DNA of 64,000 bases from positions 44,542,484-44,606,483 of the forward strand of contig OY744544.1 of assembly GCA_963556195.1 (NCBI GenBank). The letters run 5' to 3'. A program made the translations under genes and the position numbers. A model generated the notes under the pieces. It was not told the origin of the DNA and ran no database searches. It was given only the letters and a program-made list of their open reading frames with translations. Below are positions 21,884 to 33,745 of the stretch, one piece after another. This stretch comes from Sepiola atlantica. Taxonomy: Eukaryota > Mollusca > Cephalopoda > Sepiida > Sepiolidae. Each line of letters begins with the position of its first letter. Within the stretch, counting starts at the first letter, position 1.

Positions 21884-23027
21884 GTTCTTCTTCTTTGCAT
21901 ATCTTTGAAGCATGTGGTCATGCAACAGTTTCCCACTTTTTTATACAGTCCTTTGCATTATTGTTGTACTCTGCAAGATCTTTCAAGCTGCACCGGTTGG
22001 GCAGCAGAGGGCAGACATGACAGTGTTGCATCGTATGGTCTTCCTCTCCACATTCACAGATGGTTGGGTCAGTTTTGTTACCCCATATACTCATAGCAAC
22101 TTCTGATCGTCCCATTCAGGCGGTTGAGTGTTTTCTACTGGAGCAAGGGTGCCTCTTAACCGGGAGGGAGTGTTTCAGAAGGGGGGGGATTCCCATTTCA
22201 GTAGGTGGGGGGCCATTCTCTAATCGTCTGATCCACAGCTGTAGTCTGTTTTTTTCCTGAGATGTTGTTAGGAATTCAACATGGCTGAGGAAGCTTCTCC
22301 TTGACTTTAGTCATTGGACCGTTGGTTCACGTCCATGAAGAAGATGGCATTCATCACTGACAGCCTTTTTGATCTCTACTCAGCTGGCAACTTTCCGTCT
22401 CACATCTAAAGGGTCAATGCCAGTGAAAAGATGCAGGTTGTTCAGGTTGGTGGGCTTCAGGCAGCCAGCGATCAAGCGGGCGGTGTTGTTCAATGCTGAG
22501 TCTAGTTTTTTGGCATGTGTTGATCTCTTCCAAACAGGACAAGCATACTCCACAGAGGAATAGCACCGAACTAAGGCAGTACATCTTAGTGTGTGTGCTG
22601 TGGCTCCTCACTTGGAATTGATCAGTTTCCGTAGGATGTTGTTCCGAGAGCTAACTTTCATTTTTGTCTTTTACATATGTTCCCTGAATGAGAGGGTGCA
22701 GTCCAGGGTTATGCCAAGAGAGACAGGGTTGGTGCAATTCTCAAGTTGTATTCCAGACCATGTGATGTTTAGGGGTCGATTGGCCTCCCGGTTCCTGAGA
22801 TGAAATGAATAGACTTGAGTTTTTGCAGGGCTTGCATGTAGGTGGTTACTTTCGTAGTAGAGGAGTAGCTCATCTAAAGCTGAGTTGAGGTTTGTTTCTA
22901 CTGATTCTAACGTACTCTCTTAGAATGTTAGACATCGTAGATGAACCGCTCAGTGTTCTGGTTCATTGGTTGGTAATTAGTGTAGATGTTGTACAGTAAT
23001 GGTGCCAGCACACTACCTTACATCCAT
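21884..23027 (-). mobile_element. LINE C: 5'-truncated LINE inserted into LINE B
   Basis: A 1,144-bp minus-strand insertion flanked by a perfect 9-bp duplication AATTTCATG (21,875-21,883 and 23,028-23,036). Content from 5' to 3': RT motif with VLAPLLYNIYTN, a damaged catalytic box (FIY then DV where ADD is expected), LGITLDCTLSF, a YACPVW/LIAGCLKPTN thumb block, and a C-terminal Cys-His motif (CECGEEDHTMQHCHVCPLLP) ending NAKDCIKKWE near 21,918. The motif order matches a Jockey-like LINE. Truncated before RT motif B, frameshifted and dead. Confidence 0.88.
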
Positions 23028-25225
23028 AATTTCATGCTGAAGAAAGCTCATAATGTAAAGAGAAAGTTTATCTGCAGGAGAAAGGTGTAGAGGTTGAATG
23101 AGGAACATGTGAAACGTGAGTTTAGATACCAAGTGACGGAACGTTCAGCTACCAAATCTACAGAAAGTGTGGAAGACGCTCTGTTGGAGGTAACAGACAA
23201 GACTTGTGGGTGGACGGAACGGCCCCCAAGATATAGGGTGACATGGTGGTGGAATGGAGAAGTTGAGGAATGTATCAAAGAAAAGCGGAAGCGTAGGAGT
23301 TAGTAGATAAAAGGTTTAGTGAATAAGGTTGTGTATCTGAAGGCAAAAAAGGAAGCAAGAGCAATAAACAAAGCCAAGAAGAAGGATGAGAAAGCCAGGT
23401 TTCCAGATATACTACGAAGGGATGTCGAAAAGAATGAAGTATTCAGGATAGCTAAACAAAGGCAAAGATAAATATATATATATTGTTGGAGAGAAGTGTA
23501 TTCAAAATGACAATGGAGTGTTAGCAATAAATGAACAGGACAAGAGGGATGCTTGGAAATGCCACTATGAGAAATTGTTGGATACTGAGCTTTCATGGAA
23601 CCGAAGTTGCTGAAGTAGTATCTGGTTCAGCTATAGGAATTAAGAAAGAAATGGTATGGGAAGCTGTGAGTAAGATGAAGAAGGGTGAGACTGGAGGACC
23701 CTCAGTCATTGTTGAAGGCTGCGAGTGAAACCGGCATTGAGATGATCACAGACTTGATAAATCAGATTATGAAAGAAGTTATCTCAAAAGACTGAGAACT
23801 TAGTACAATTGTGAATTGTTACAAGAGTAAAGGGCCATCACTAGATAATTGAGGTAATTACCAAGGCTCAAAATTGATGGATCAGGTCATGAAAGTGGTT
23901 GAGAGAATAATTGAGCAGCAGATAAGAAGTCCGGTAAGCATAGATGAAATGCAGTTTGGTTTTATGACTGGACAAAGTAGCACTAGTGCTATATTTATCC
24001 TGAGACAAATGCAAAAAGAAGAACCTTGGTAAAAAGAAGAATCTGTATTTTGCTTATGTGGATCTGGAGAAAGCTTTTAACAGAGTGCCAAGGAAGGTTG
24101 TCTGGTGAGCTTTGCGTATACATGGGGCAAACGAGTGGTGGGTGAAGGTTGTTCAAGCAATGTACACAAATGTTCAAAGTCGTGTTAGAATTAGCAGCAC
24201 ATTTAGTGACAGTTTTAATGTTAAAGTAAGAGTACATCACGGTTCTTTACTGAGTCTGTTGCTTGTAGAAACATTGTCAAGAGACTTCCATATGTGTTGT
24301 CTGAAAGAGATGCTGTGTGCTGATTATTTAGTGAAACAATGGATGACCTAATTGTTAAGTTAAAGATTTGGAGGAATGCTATGGAAAATAAAGGTCTGAA
24401 AGTGAATGTTACCATAACCAAAGTGATGATCAGTGGTTGGAAAGCTCCCCAAAAGAGAAAAGTTCCCCTGCTAAGTTTGTGGAAAGGGAGTCTGGTGCAA
24501 TTCAATATTTTGTGGTACCTGTAGCATTGAGTACACAAGAAGGGCAATGGAATTACTGGTAGGTTGAGAGAGGATAACCAATTTGTGTGCAAGAAGTGTA
24601 AGACAATGAAGATGACTGAGAACTCAGACGTGAAGAAAGTATATTTAGATGGTGAAGATTATTAAGGTTGTCAAGTTTTGTTACCGTGATGATACCAAGG
24701 TGATGCAGATGCTAGTGGGATTGCAAGAATTAGAAGTGGATGGAATAAGTTCAGGGAACTTTTGCCAGTACAAACCAGCATAGTGTTACCACTGTCGACC
24801 AAGGGAAGAGTCTATCGGACATGTGTACACAGTGTGATGATGTTTTGAAGTGAAATCTGGCCAGTAAGGGTCGATTCCATGCGTTGTATGGAGAGAAATG
24901 ATATGAGAATGATACAATGGATGTGTAATGTGTCTTTAAGACAGGCTTAGTTCTGATGACCTCAAAAGAAGATTACATCTGGACAGTATAAGGAGATGTG
25001 TGCAGAAGAGGAGACTTCGATGGGATGGCCACATTGAGGTAGCAGGTTCAGTTAACAGGGGAAGACCGAGGAAAACCTGGAGGAAATGATAAAAATGGAT
25101 CTGAGGGAAAGAGAGATAAAGATCCGGCCAGAGATAGGTTACTTTGGAAGTCGATTTCTTAAAGTAGTCCAATGTATACCAGCATGTAAAACGGATGTTA
25201 AACCGAATATGATGATGAGGACAGG
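23028..25225 (+). mobile_element. LINE B, second part: RT domain to 3' end
   Basis: Continues from 21,883: LKKAHNVKRKF, then VTWWWNGEVEECIKEKRK, VWEAVSKMKKGETGGPS (RT fingers), NYQGSKLMDQVMKVVE, MQFGFMTGQSSTSAIF, YFAYVDLEKAFNRVPRKVVW (palm motif A), a damaged CADYLV in place of YADDLV, GLKVNVTITKVMIS, a RL-x-ED-x-QFVCKKCKTM Cys remnant, and a C-terminal RRCVQKRRLRWDGHIE and RGRPRKTW. It ends in a short GAT-rich tail near 25,222. Stops and frameshifts throughout. The RTE-like assignment follows from the motif set. Confidence 0.85.
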
Positions 25226-25299
25226 TAAAATGAATTCCTTGAATTTGCACCACTTTTATGTCCCCCTCACGAAGATTAAAATCAAGATATAATGATAAT

Positions 25300-25700
25300 A
25301 AACCTAATGTCTAGAATCCTTATTCTAATTTTGATCAAAATCCATTACATGATTTTGATTCTAGAAAATGTCTAAAATGTAAGACTTATGCTTAAGGGGT
25401 CTTAAGAAGAAATTGAAATTCAAGGTTGTTGGTTAATTGGTGTCTAATGACTATTGGTAAAATTTCACAAAATCAGAGGTATCTAAATTTTCAAAAAAGG
25501 GATTCCACCCCCTTTTTATCCCTTTTGCATGAAACTAAATTAAAGTAAATGTAGCCCACATCACGACCCCTTATGCATAGCAGCTGTGTTCCAAAATACG
25601 TAATGATCGGTTAATTAGTTTAGAAGTGAATCCTGTACATTCAAATATACACATACCTAAATGTATATAAAGTTCGCAGGGTCTGTGTTCACCTCAAACA
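25300..25700 (+). repeat. Probable retroelement 3' remnant
   Basis: ACGTAATGATCGGTTAATTAG then TTTAGAAGTGAATCC and CATTCAAATATACACATA is the sort of 3' end seen on many invertebrate retroelements (AAATCGGTxxAGTAGTTTAGAAGTGAATCC). Coding sequence is absent. Class not assigned. Confidence 0.35.
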
Positions 25701-25859
25701 TCCATAAACATTAATGACGTCTTACTTTACTTTATTTTATGACTCAAAAATTCTAGAAATTAACAAATAAGAATAAAAATAGTAGTAGCAGGTTCAGGGT
25801 TGGGAGGCGTCCTCATTCATTCTCGGATAATACTGGTTGCGCCTGCAAGTATATTTGTA

Positions 25860-26080
25860 TATCTTCTATTTGTTACAGTAAGCTTCACATGTTCTAACAT
25901 TTTTTTATATCCATATTACTTTGCAAGCTTATAAACTCATTTACTTACATTTTTATCATTCGATTTTTCTTCGTCTCAGACATCCTGCATTTTAAAATAT
26001 CTTTAGCTTATATTGTAGGTGTGTAAGGTGAAAGCAACGAACATGTCAATTACTATAAAAGTTGGCTTCTCTATGACAAT
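25860..26080 (+). repeat. Dispersed repeat, second copy of 19,300-19,660
   Basis: Shares ATTACTTTGCAAGCTT, TCGTCTCAGACATCCT-type and GAACATGTCAATTAC blocks with the copy at 19,400-19,650. No gene. Confidence 0.5.
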
Positions 26081-26939
26081 GACTATATTCAAAAAATGTT
26101 TTTATTCTTCGTCTGGTCTTTTATTTTTTTCTGGTTATGATATATAAAAGAACTGATGCGACTCTTATCTTGATTCTTAGCAAATTGACGTATATTCTCT
26201 CAGAGATAGAAAATGGCCAATTTAGTTGGCAGTTGAATTGGAAATAAGTCTGAGACTGGGTTACAAAGATATTATTTGGTGCTGCTTTAATCATCGTTAT
26301 CATAATAGCTTCTTTTTTTCTTGTTCTGTTTTCTCTTTTTCTTTTTCATACAGTGTCTATCACTCTCACTTCTATATCTCTCCCTCTCTATTTATTAACA
26401 AAGTTAATAGAACTAACATAATATTGGAATAGTCAATTATATAGGGAATATCAACACAAGTACTAATACTATTTAACCCATAACTGGAGAGAGAGAGGGA
26501 GAGGAGATAGAGAGAGATAACGAACAGAAAATAATTTTAGATTTTTTTTTCTTTTGACACACTCCTAATTAAAACGGTTAACATTTTTCCTAATTCAAAC
26601 AATCTAACCTGAGTTCAATGGGTGACCCAACGGTCACATTTTTTATAATGATATATATGTTAATGATTGTCCCCACCCACCTCACAGCCAGCATGTGTTC
26701 TTTTTTCTTCATACCTTTTCTTTTTGTCCCTTTCTTTTCCCTCTCTCCTCATTTTTAATGTGATTTCAAAGATGAGCCTAACCGATCAAAGAAAATTCTA
26801 TTTCAAACTTGAGCCTGACTGACAGACGGATGCACCGAACACAAGATGTCATTTAATTTGTGTTTTGCAATGAAAATGTTATTTCAAGCCCGACTGGTTG
26901 ATGTACATAGCCTCTCATAGAGGTGGATGTGAAGACACA

Positions 26940-27170
26940 AAAAAATAACAACATAAATATTAAGAATTTAAAAACCTCTTGCTAAATGTTGGCTTTTGAT
27001 TACTGTTGAATGGTTTCATAAAAGGTCAGATCTTAAAGTTGAACAATTCTTGAGATGCTTAGAAGAATTGTGAAGAATTTGCAAACCAGAAAATTTTAAA
27101 TCTTGAAAATGAATTAACAAAAAAAAACATTTTTACAAATGATTGTTCCAGTTCAAAGAATACAACAGCA
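26940..27170 (+). repeat. Dispersed repeat, second copy of 14,935-15,270
   Basis: AAACCTCTTGCTAAATGTTG, GCTTTTGATTACTGTTGAAT and GGTTTCATAAAAGGTCAGAT match the copy at 15,003-15,063 almost exactly. Confidence 0.65.
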
Positions 27171-27620
27171 GACACAAGTCCATCATTTTGAGAAAACAAC
27201 AAAAATAATCAACTGAAAAAAAAGTCCATGAAAATTGAAGCTTAAACGAAATACCAAAGAGAGATTTTTGTGTCGTTTGAAACAAAGCAATCGGTATATA
27301 TTTATTCTGCTACCATTATCATCTATATATTTGTAATCCGATCACAGGTGGAGCTGCACTTCCCATGTTGAATTTTCGTTTGATGCACCATTGTGACAAG
27401 ATCCTCGCACAGTCTCGCCACTCACCATATGTCTATAAATTTTAACCTTTAATGATTTCCTGGCAATATTTGATATCTAGAACAAAAGGTTGCAATATTT
27501 TATCAATTTTAACTCAAGGCCATGTGAAACAATGTAACTGACTCCTGCAAAATTTACTGGTTCTTGAGTAAAATTCTCCACCTCGGGTTATTTTTACATT
27601 ATTTACAGGTTTTTGACATT

Positions 27621-27952
27621 GTTTCAGAATTTGTTAGATGAGGATTGATAATTTGGATTATTTGGACTACTGTTTTCATGTTGGATGTTATTCTCATAAC
27701 ATTTCGGCCGATCTAAGCTTCAAATTTTCTCCACCGGCATCTTGCCAAACTCGAGAATCTGTATTGAATTCCAAACGGAATACTGTATTTATTCCACAAA
27801 GGTGGGTTGCTTTTATTTCGTCAGTTATGACCAGATAGAAGTCTTAAGTAATTCGTAATTGTATTCTTAGTATCGCCTACACTGAGGATTGAACCTTCAA
27901 CCTTAGAACTGATTAATACTTAGCACTTATATCTGTTGTACCATGGATCCTT
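27621..27952 (-). mobile_element. SINE-like repeat (AAACG family) with tRNA-like head
   Basis: Read on the minus strand: a tRNA-like head with box B GGTTCAATCCT (27,886-27,896) and a degenerate box A near 27,935-27,945, a body with ATTACGAATTACTTAAGACT and GTCATAACTGACGAAA, a core GGCCGAAATGTTATGAGAAT, and a conserved tail CAGTAGTCCAAATAATCC ending CATCTAACAAATTCTGAAAC. The best-preserved copy in the window. It directly abuts an opposite copy at 27,955, head to head. Pol III transcription would be expected for this class; activity here is unknown. Confidence 0.7.
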
Positions 27953-27954
27953 GC

Positions 27955-28145
27955 AGAATTACTTAAGACGTCTACCCAGTCATGGCTGACAAAACGAGAG
28001 CAAACTATCGCTGTACAGAATTTGTACAGATTCCAGAGTTTGACATGATGCACCTGAAGGTCAGAGGTTATATCGACCGAAACGTTGTGAGAATAACATC
28101 CAAGATGAGAAAAGTAGTCCAAATAATGTAGCTTTTGGACAGTTG
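27955..28145 (+). mobile_element. AAACG-family SINE-like repeat, headless copy
   Basis: Starts in the body (CAGAATTACTTAAGACGTCT), includes GTCATGGCTGACAAAACGAG, the core GACCGAAACGTTGTGAGAAT and the tail AGTAGTCCAAATAATG. The tRNA-like head is missing. Inverted with respect to 27,621-27,952, so the two could fold into a long hairpin. Confidence 0.7.
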
Positions 28146-28337
28146 TCCTCGCCTTGTTATATTCAAAATGTTGGTACAAAGCCACCTAACAAAATCAAAC
28201 AACATTAAAGTTTATCATTCTTTTCTTGTTCATTTCTCTATTAGCAACACAGCATTTCATCTCATGATTAGTCAAGCACATCCTGTAACAAAATATAAGT
28301 TTAGTCAATTTTAAAATGTGCCCACACAATATTTAAA

Positions 28338-28993
28338 ACTAGCGGAACCCGTCGCCCGGCGTTGCACGGGAGAAAGTACTACCTATTGCATGACGTCAAA
28401 TAAAAAAAGAAACAACCTATTGTTCTTTCCTCCCCCCCCCTCTACCGTGTTGGCGAATGTTATAAATTAAAAAAAAAAGAAAAAAGTGGTAGAGTAGAAT
28501 GGGATCGAACGCTGAAACTTGCCTCCCTAATCACTGCGCCACGGTTTCGAGTTAAAGTACATGCGAAAATAGGTCAATTAACCGAAGCTTGATTATCGGA
28601 GTGAACAGGAGCGGTCATTAAGTCTTTGCATATTGCTTTATATTATGTAGTAAATTAATACCAGGCAAATAATAAATAAGAACCGGTGTTTTGTGAAAAT
28701 TAAACTGTGTGTATTAATTCCCGGTGTCGATGAGTGGAGTGACAGTACAGAATTGTTAGGGAGAAAAGTGTTTGCTACAACCTATATGGAGTTGGTTTTT
28801 CGGAGAGACGTTGATGGTGGGTCAAATGTAATATTTAGTGTTAGGTAGAAAAAAATAATAAAAAATTTACTAAAACACGCTCGAGTGAATAAGTGTAGTA
28901 TAGTGGTGAGTTTAGTAGCCTGTGATGCATGTGGTTATTTTCCTATACTCCGAGAAGGTACAGGGGAAAAATCGTCTCTACTTTATATATTAG
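28338..28993 (-). mobile_element. Interspersed repeat with an antisense tRNA-like promoter
   Basis: One end reads ACTAGCGGAACCCGTCGCCC followed by GGCGTTGCACGGG; related ends occur at about 30,288 and 59,245. The other end is CTACTTTATATATTAGAT at 28,993. On the minus strand inside it lie box A TGGCGCAGTGATTAGG (28,541-28,526) and box B GTTCGATCCC (28,510-28,501) with tRNA-like spacing, so this part looks like a SINE head. Element class is uncertain. Confidence 0.5.
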
Positions 28994-29129
28994 ATTAACA
29001 ATATCGATGAGAATAAACTAAAAAAAATGCATTCAAACACCCAAGGACAGACAAATCACTTCAACCAAAATTAGGTAAAGGCTTCAGTAAATCCTGGTGA
29101 GTTCCCTTATAAAATAAAAATAGTGACAA

Positions 29130-29480
29130 TGTTATCAATGTTTAAGCCAAGCTTAAAACCTGTGGTTGGTAACTACAGATCTCTACAGTTGCTTCCCCGT
29201 TTTAGCAAGCTTCTTGAGAAACTAATCCATTCAAAGAGGTACTCATGTTTGAAACACCTTAAGTTATTTTATAATGAATTTTAGGAAATAGTGTGGAGAA
29301 TTATGAACTGGTTGAAATTTCAAATGATATTACCAGAACAATATTTTTAAAAAAAGAAGACCTAACCCTTGTTTTTATTTTTTATTGATTTAACAAAAGC
29401 GTTTGTATCGTGGATCATGAAATATTTAAAGTTACTTCATAATAATAGGACTCAGAAAGAAAAAAAGTGAAAGAAGAAAT
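29130..29480 (+). pseudogene. Fragment of LINE reverse transcriptase
   Basis: Recognisable pieces: GNYRSLQLLPRFSKLLEKLI (RT fingers, family pattern NYRPISLLPVFSKILEKLI), a SCLKHLKLFYNEF block, and FFIDLTKAF (motif A, DLSKAFD in the family) with the following Asp region shifted out of frame. Jockey/CR1-type by resemblance. No continuation to the YADD box was found. 29,552-29,600 repeats the block at 4,020-4,070. Confidence 0.65.
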
Positions 29481-30252
29481 CCCACAAAATTTCAAGTTGC
29501 AAGTTATTGCTCTCAGGAAACGCAGGCTTTCTCTGTTAAATTTATATAATACTTAGCAATAATATGCTTTTGAAGTTAAGTGTAGATATGATTTACCAAA
29601 TACATAAGGTTTGGCATTGAGTAGGTGTCTGATTGGTTTGTTTAATCATGTGACATAAAAATATTTGAAGTTAGATCATCAGTTGCAATTTGAATGTTAG
29701 TGATGAAAACAATAATGTACGGTCCGTGCTAGAAAGGATTTTTAAATCTCTGAAGACAACAAGAAGTAGATGTGAGCTAAGGAAAAATGGATGTCCAGAG
29801 TGAAGTAAAATAATTAAAATATAATTTAAAAACGTTGTTGTCAAACTTAATGTATGAACGTGCTCGACGTATCTGTCCAAGAAACGCAAAAGAAGAACAG
29901 TGTCACTCTGGCCCATAAGAATGAGCCAGACATCATTAAAAGTCTGTCTAATATATGTAAATAAAGAAAAGTGTCCGTTTTCCCAAACATTGTAAGAACT
30001 AGCATTTATTCTACTAATTAAGAAAAGTAATGGCAGCTGAATAGTTTCTAAAGTAAAACACGTTTTTTATGTTTGCTGCCAAAAATACTGATTAGTTTTT
30101 GATTCAGTTAATGGGATCGAGAGTCAGGTGTAATTAGGATAAAGAAGACATTTTCAACTCTAAGTGATGATTGGCAAGCAAACATATACTAAAAAGAAGC
30201 CTGTCTCAGATAGTGTAAAGTCGCAATATGGCTTATCAGCATTTTATATCTT

Positions 30253-30256
<4 letters not shown>

Positions 30257-30289
<33 letters not shown>

Positions 30290-30330
30290 TAGACATACCC
30301 GTGAACCGTTGGGTCACAACCACTACCACG
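30257..30330 (+). repeat. (TA)n followed by repeat end ACTAGACATACCCGTGAACC
   Basis: About 16 TA units lead into TACTAGACATACCCGTGAAC, resembling the end at 28,338 (ACTAGCGGAACCCGTC). Suggests another diverged copy; its far end was not found. Confidence 0.4.
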
Positions 30331-30790
30331 ATTCTACTTTGATTTCATTTGGAAATTCGTAAACTGTTACATATCTGTAAAGACATTCTTCTTGCATTAC
30401 TACAAGAATAAATAGAAGTAAAGAGACTTATTATTTTGGTATCTAATTTACATATGTGTTTGTGGTGTGTGCAGACGCTATGTAAATTAGATAGCAATAC
30501 TGATAAAAGAAAGTAATTTTTTCTCTAAATGCTCACAGAGACATTAAGAAATTAAGAGGGTGCTAAAGAAATCCATAGCTTAATTAGAGATGGGTGACGA
30601 CTTGTTCAGTTATTTATAAATTACGTTTAACTAGAATAATTAAAACAGATTATTTTAAAACATAACTCAATTCCAGAACTATTTTGTGTGATTACAGTAT
30701 ATAGGAAAAAGGCCTTAGGGAAACATGTTAACTGAATCAACTTTAGTATAACAATAGATTTTTGTTCTATGTGTTTGTAATATATATTAT

Positions 30791-30797
<7 letters not shown>

Positions 30798-30869
<72 letters not shown>
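30798..30869. repeat. (TA)n microsatellite, about 36 units
   Basis: Uninterrupted TATA dinucleotides, the longest in the window. Shorter ones occur at 31,331-31,363, 51,118-51,156, 60,989-61,034 and 61,183-61,204. Confidence 0.97.
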
Positions 30870-30872
<3 letters not shown>

Positions 30873-31054
30873 ATTGCTCAAGTTAAAATATATTAATAAA
30901 ATGAACATTAAACCAATATTTTCAAGAGTGCTCAATATCAAGTAGAACATTTATAAAATTAAATAAACATTATTACAGTCTATGCCAAATAGCCAGCGTT
31001 TCGGTGATATTTCATCTTTTCACAGACTGAATAAAAATAAAAAGAGAAATCTGC

Positions 31055-31328
31055 ATTAATGTCACTGCCAGAAAAAAACTGGTGTGAAGAAGAGAAAAGA
31101 AAAAAACGAAGGAAAAGACAGAATGAAATCCAGGCAAAGGTCGCATCAGCGAAAATCAGTCATCAGATAAATTAACATTTTTATAATTTCTAAATACTTA
31201 TTAATATTATTTAATAATATATAGTTCAATTTTCTGATCAAAATTATGTAAAGATGATTTTAGTTTTATTTAGATATTTAGATAAAATGTATTTTTAGTT
31301 CCAAATATGAATTAATTTTTAGCCTTTA

Positions 31329-31365
<37 letters not shown>

Positions 31366-31620
31366 CTTTTTCTTAACTTTCTCTTTCCTATTATATCTAG
31401 TTTTTTTTTTCAGAATGGTAGTTATATAGAGAGGGAGAGGGGCGCTCGTTAGGAGGGAAGGTGGGGAAAGAGATTCATTAATGCAATTTTGAAGGGTTAA
31501 CGGCCGGTGACTGATTTTCGCTGACGAAACCTTGGACTGGATTTGATTGTCTTTTCTTTTTGTTTTTTTCTTTTCTTTTCATATCCGTTTTTTTCTGCCG
31601 GTGACATTACATTTTGCAAG
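31055..31620. mobile_element. Fold-back element, ~110-bp arms
   Basis: 31,055-31,172 and 31,503-31,620 are inverted copies at roughly 80% identity (AATGTCACTGCCAGAAAAAA on the left, AATGTCACCGGCAGAAAAAA on the right's opposite strand; both finish with CAGCGAAAATCAGTCA). A (TA)n tract lies in the loop. No coding sequence. Confidence 0.65.
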
Positions 31621-32718
31621 TTTTAAAACATGAACATTTTTCTTTGAAAAATAAGTTGTCTGATTCATTCTTTAAATAAGTTCATGTTTTCCGGTCTACA
31701 TCGATTGAAAAGACTATCAGTTATACTGCATGGAAATATCTATTGGTTTATAAACACAAGAAGACAAATCCCTATTCTTAGGCAGTTTTATTCTTTATAT
31801 GAACATTTCATTATCATTAGTTTTAGCTTAATAATTTGATAAGAGTTGCTTTCATTTTCGAAAAAAATAAATCTTGATTTTTTTAACTTAAAAGTAAATC
31901 AAACATGAAAGATTACGAATTAATTATAGTAACACAAAATCACTAGTTCAAAATTAATAGAAGTTCATGTGACCAGATAATTCTATTTTGATCTCATTTG
32001 ACCATAAGAGTTAAAATATTTATTCCCATGTTCTGCTTTTTAGATATTTAGCCATCAAAGTTTTCTTTGGCCGACAAAAAAATTAACATATTCTGCCAAT
32101 CCTTAACTTATTCTCTATACAATGAGTCTCCTAATGCTTTGAGCAGTCAATCTAGTAACATTAAAAGGATTGGAAATTACTGTATTTCTTGTAGCTTTCT
32201 TCAGTTCTTAAGTTCAGCTGTCTTTGTCATCGTTTCAGAACGATTGAGTCATCGCAGTACATGGCACTCACAAATTGTCATCAGCGCCATCTATAATGAT
32301 AGAGAATCTGGTCGATGCTATTTCATTTTCAACGTGTGCTTGTATTAAATGTCCAATTAAGAAAATAGAACATTATAATTGCCATAGACTAATAGTATTT
32401 TATAATTTCCATAAAGAGGCTATCAATTTTGGACTGCGCTAATTTTTAGAAACGTCTCTTATAGTGTTGTTAAAACTATTGATACTTCAATATTGTTTGG
32501 TACGATGTACAATATTTATAGGTTTGATAGGGAAGCCATATAAAATTATGATTTCAAAAAAGTGACATTAATTTTGTATGGCTTAATATTTAACTCCTCA
32601 AATTATCTTCCTCTTTCTTATTGGTTTTCCTGTTATTCGGCCAATCCTTTGATCCCCCCCCTCCTCTATCTCTCAGCCAGATTTTAAATTTGCTGTTACA
32701 CTATTTCATTTTCAATTT

Positions 32719-32822
32719 TTCTCCATCCACTCTCTTTCTCCATCCACTCTCTTTCTCCATCCACTCTCTTTCTCCATCCACTCTCTTTCTCCATCCACTC
32801 TTTTTCTCCATCTACTCTCTCT
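32719..32822 (+). repeat. 18-bp tandem repeat, about 6 units
   Basis: TCTCCATCCACTCTCTTT units, again pyrimidine-rich on the plus strand like the tract at 15.3 kb. The 93-codon frame crossing it is artefactual. Confidence 0.92.
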
Positions 32823-33173
32823 CTCTTCCATTCTCACTCCTTTTTATTCTACTTGTCATATTTAAAATCTGCAATAACCATAATCTCTTAATAAGAATAT
32901 AATAGATCAAAACCTTTAAAATTCACAAATTATTTCAAACTATATACGGAATAAATTAGCTAGTGCAAATTCAGCAACTCGTAGCAAATATTTGCATTTC
33001 CTAAGACAACTATTGCATGTGACAGGGGTTTCAGAGGGAGCTTCTCCTTGTAGATATTATTTTCCTGCCGTTGTTTTCTTGTTTACTTTATTTCATAAAT
33101 CTTTAGAAATATTGGGAAAAATAATTTTGAAAACATTATTTAATAATAAGCATTTTATTTTTTCTATTTTTAG

Positions 33174-33253
33174 TCGTTGTCATGGAAGACGATCTGTTAT
33201 CGGAGTCAGTTCGCCTACGCTGCAGCATCGATGTAATTCACCTCAAGCTGTGG
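33174..33253 (+). CDS. Candidate 80-bp host exon, plus strand
   Basis: Acceptor TTTTTTCTATTTTTAG, 80 bases of clearly higher GC content with several CpGs, then donor GTAAGTAG. In the phase set by the microexon at 10,447-10,475 it reads CHGRRSVIGVSSPTLQHRCN and SPQAV, with one base left over. The RRSV and SP motifs look like a kinase-regulated linker, but the protein is not recognised. One other frame is also open, so the phase depends on the microexon. No repeat signature overlaps it. This is the best single host-exon candidate by composition. Confidence 0.55.
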
Positions 33254-33514
33254 GTAAGTAGTACCCCCCATCTATACTAAATTATGTCTAGCTTTTTCTA
33301 TCCCTACTCTCTTTCTTTTTAGTATTTTTTCTTTCGTTTTAGTAATTTTTAAAAAAATTTTTATTTACTCTTCATTTATTTTTATTTTTTCTATTTAATT
33401 TAAAATTCTTCTAATATTGAAGCAGTTGATGTGTCCTATCACTGGAATATATAATAAAATCATAAATTTATATATGGTATAAAAATGAATAGAATTTTTT
33501 TATATAAAATAGTC

Positions 33515-33745
33515 TTTGTTTCAGAATTTTATTAGATGAGGATTGATTATTTAAATTATTCGGACTACTGTTCTCATCTTGGGTGTTAGTCTCACAACAT
33601 TTCAGCTGATGTAACTTCCGACCTTCTTCAGATGTGTCTTGTCAAACTCAGGAATCTGTACAGAATTTCGAATGGAACCGGTTGAAGGTTACATTGGCCG
33701 AAACGTAAGAATAGCAGCCAACAGTAGTCCAAATAATGCAAAATA
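33515..33745. mobile_element. AAACG-family fold-back, headless
   Basis: A minus-orientation copy (33,515-33,678; tail AGTAGTCCGAATAATTT on the minus strand, core near 33,605, CCTTCTTCAGATGTGTCTTG on plus) runs directly into plus-orientation core and tail (33,685-33,745; GGTTACATTGGCCGAAACGT, AGTAGTCCAAATAATGC). The tRNA-like head is absent from both, so the unit is essentially an inverted-repeat hairpin. Confidence 0.7.
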
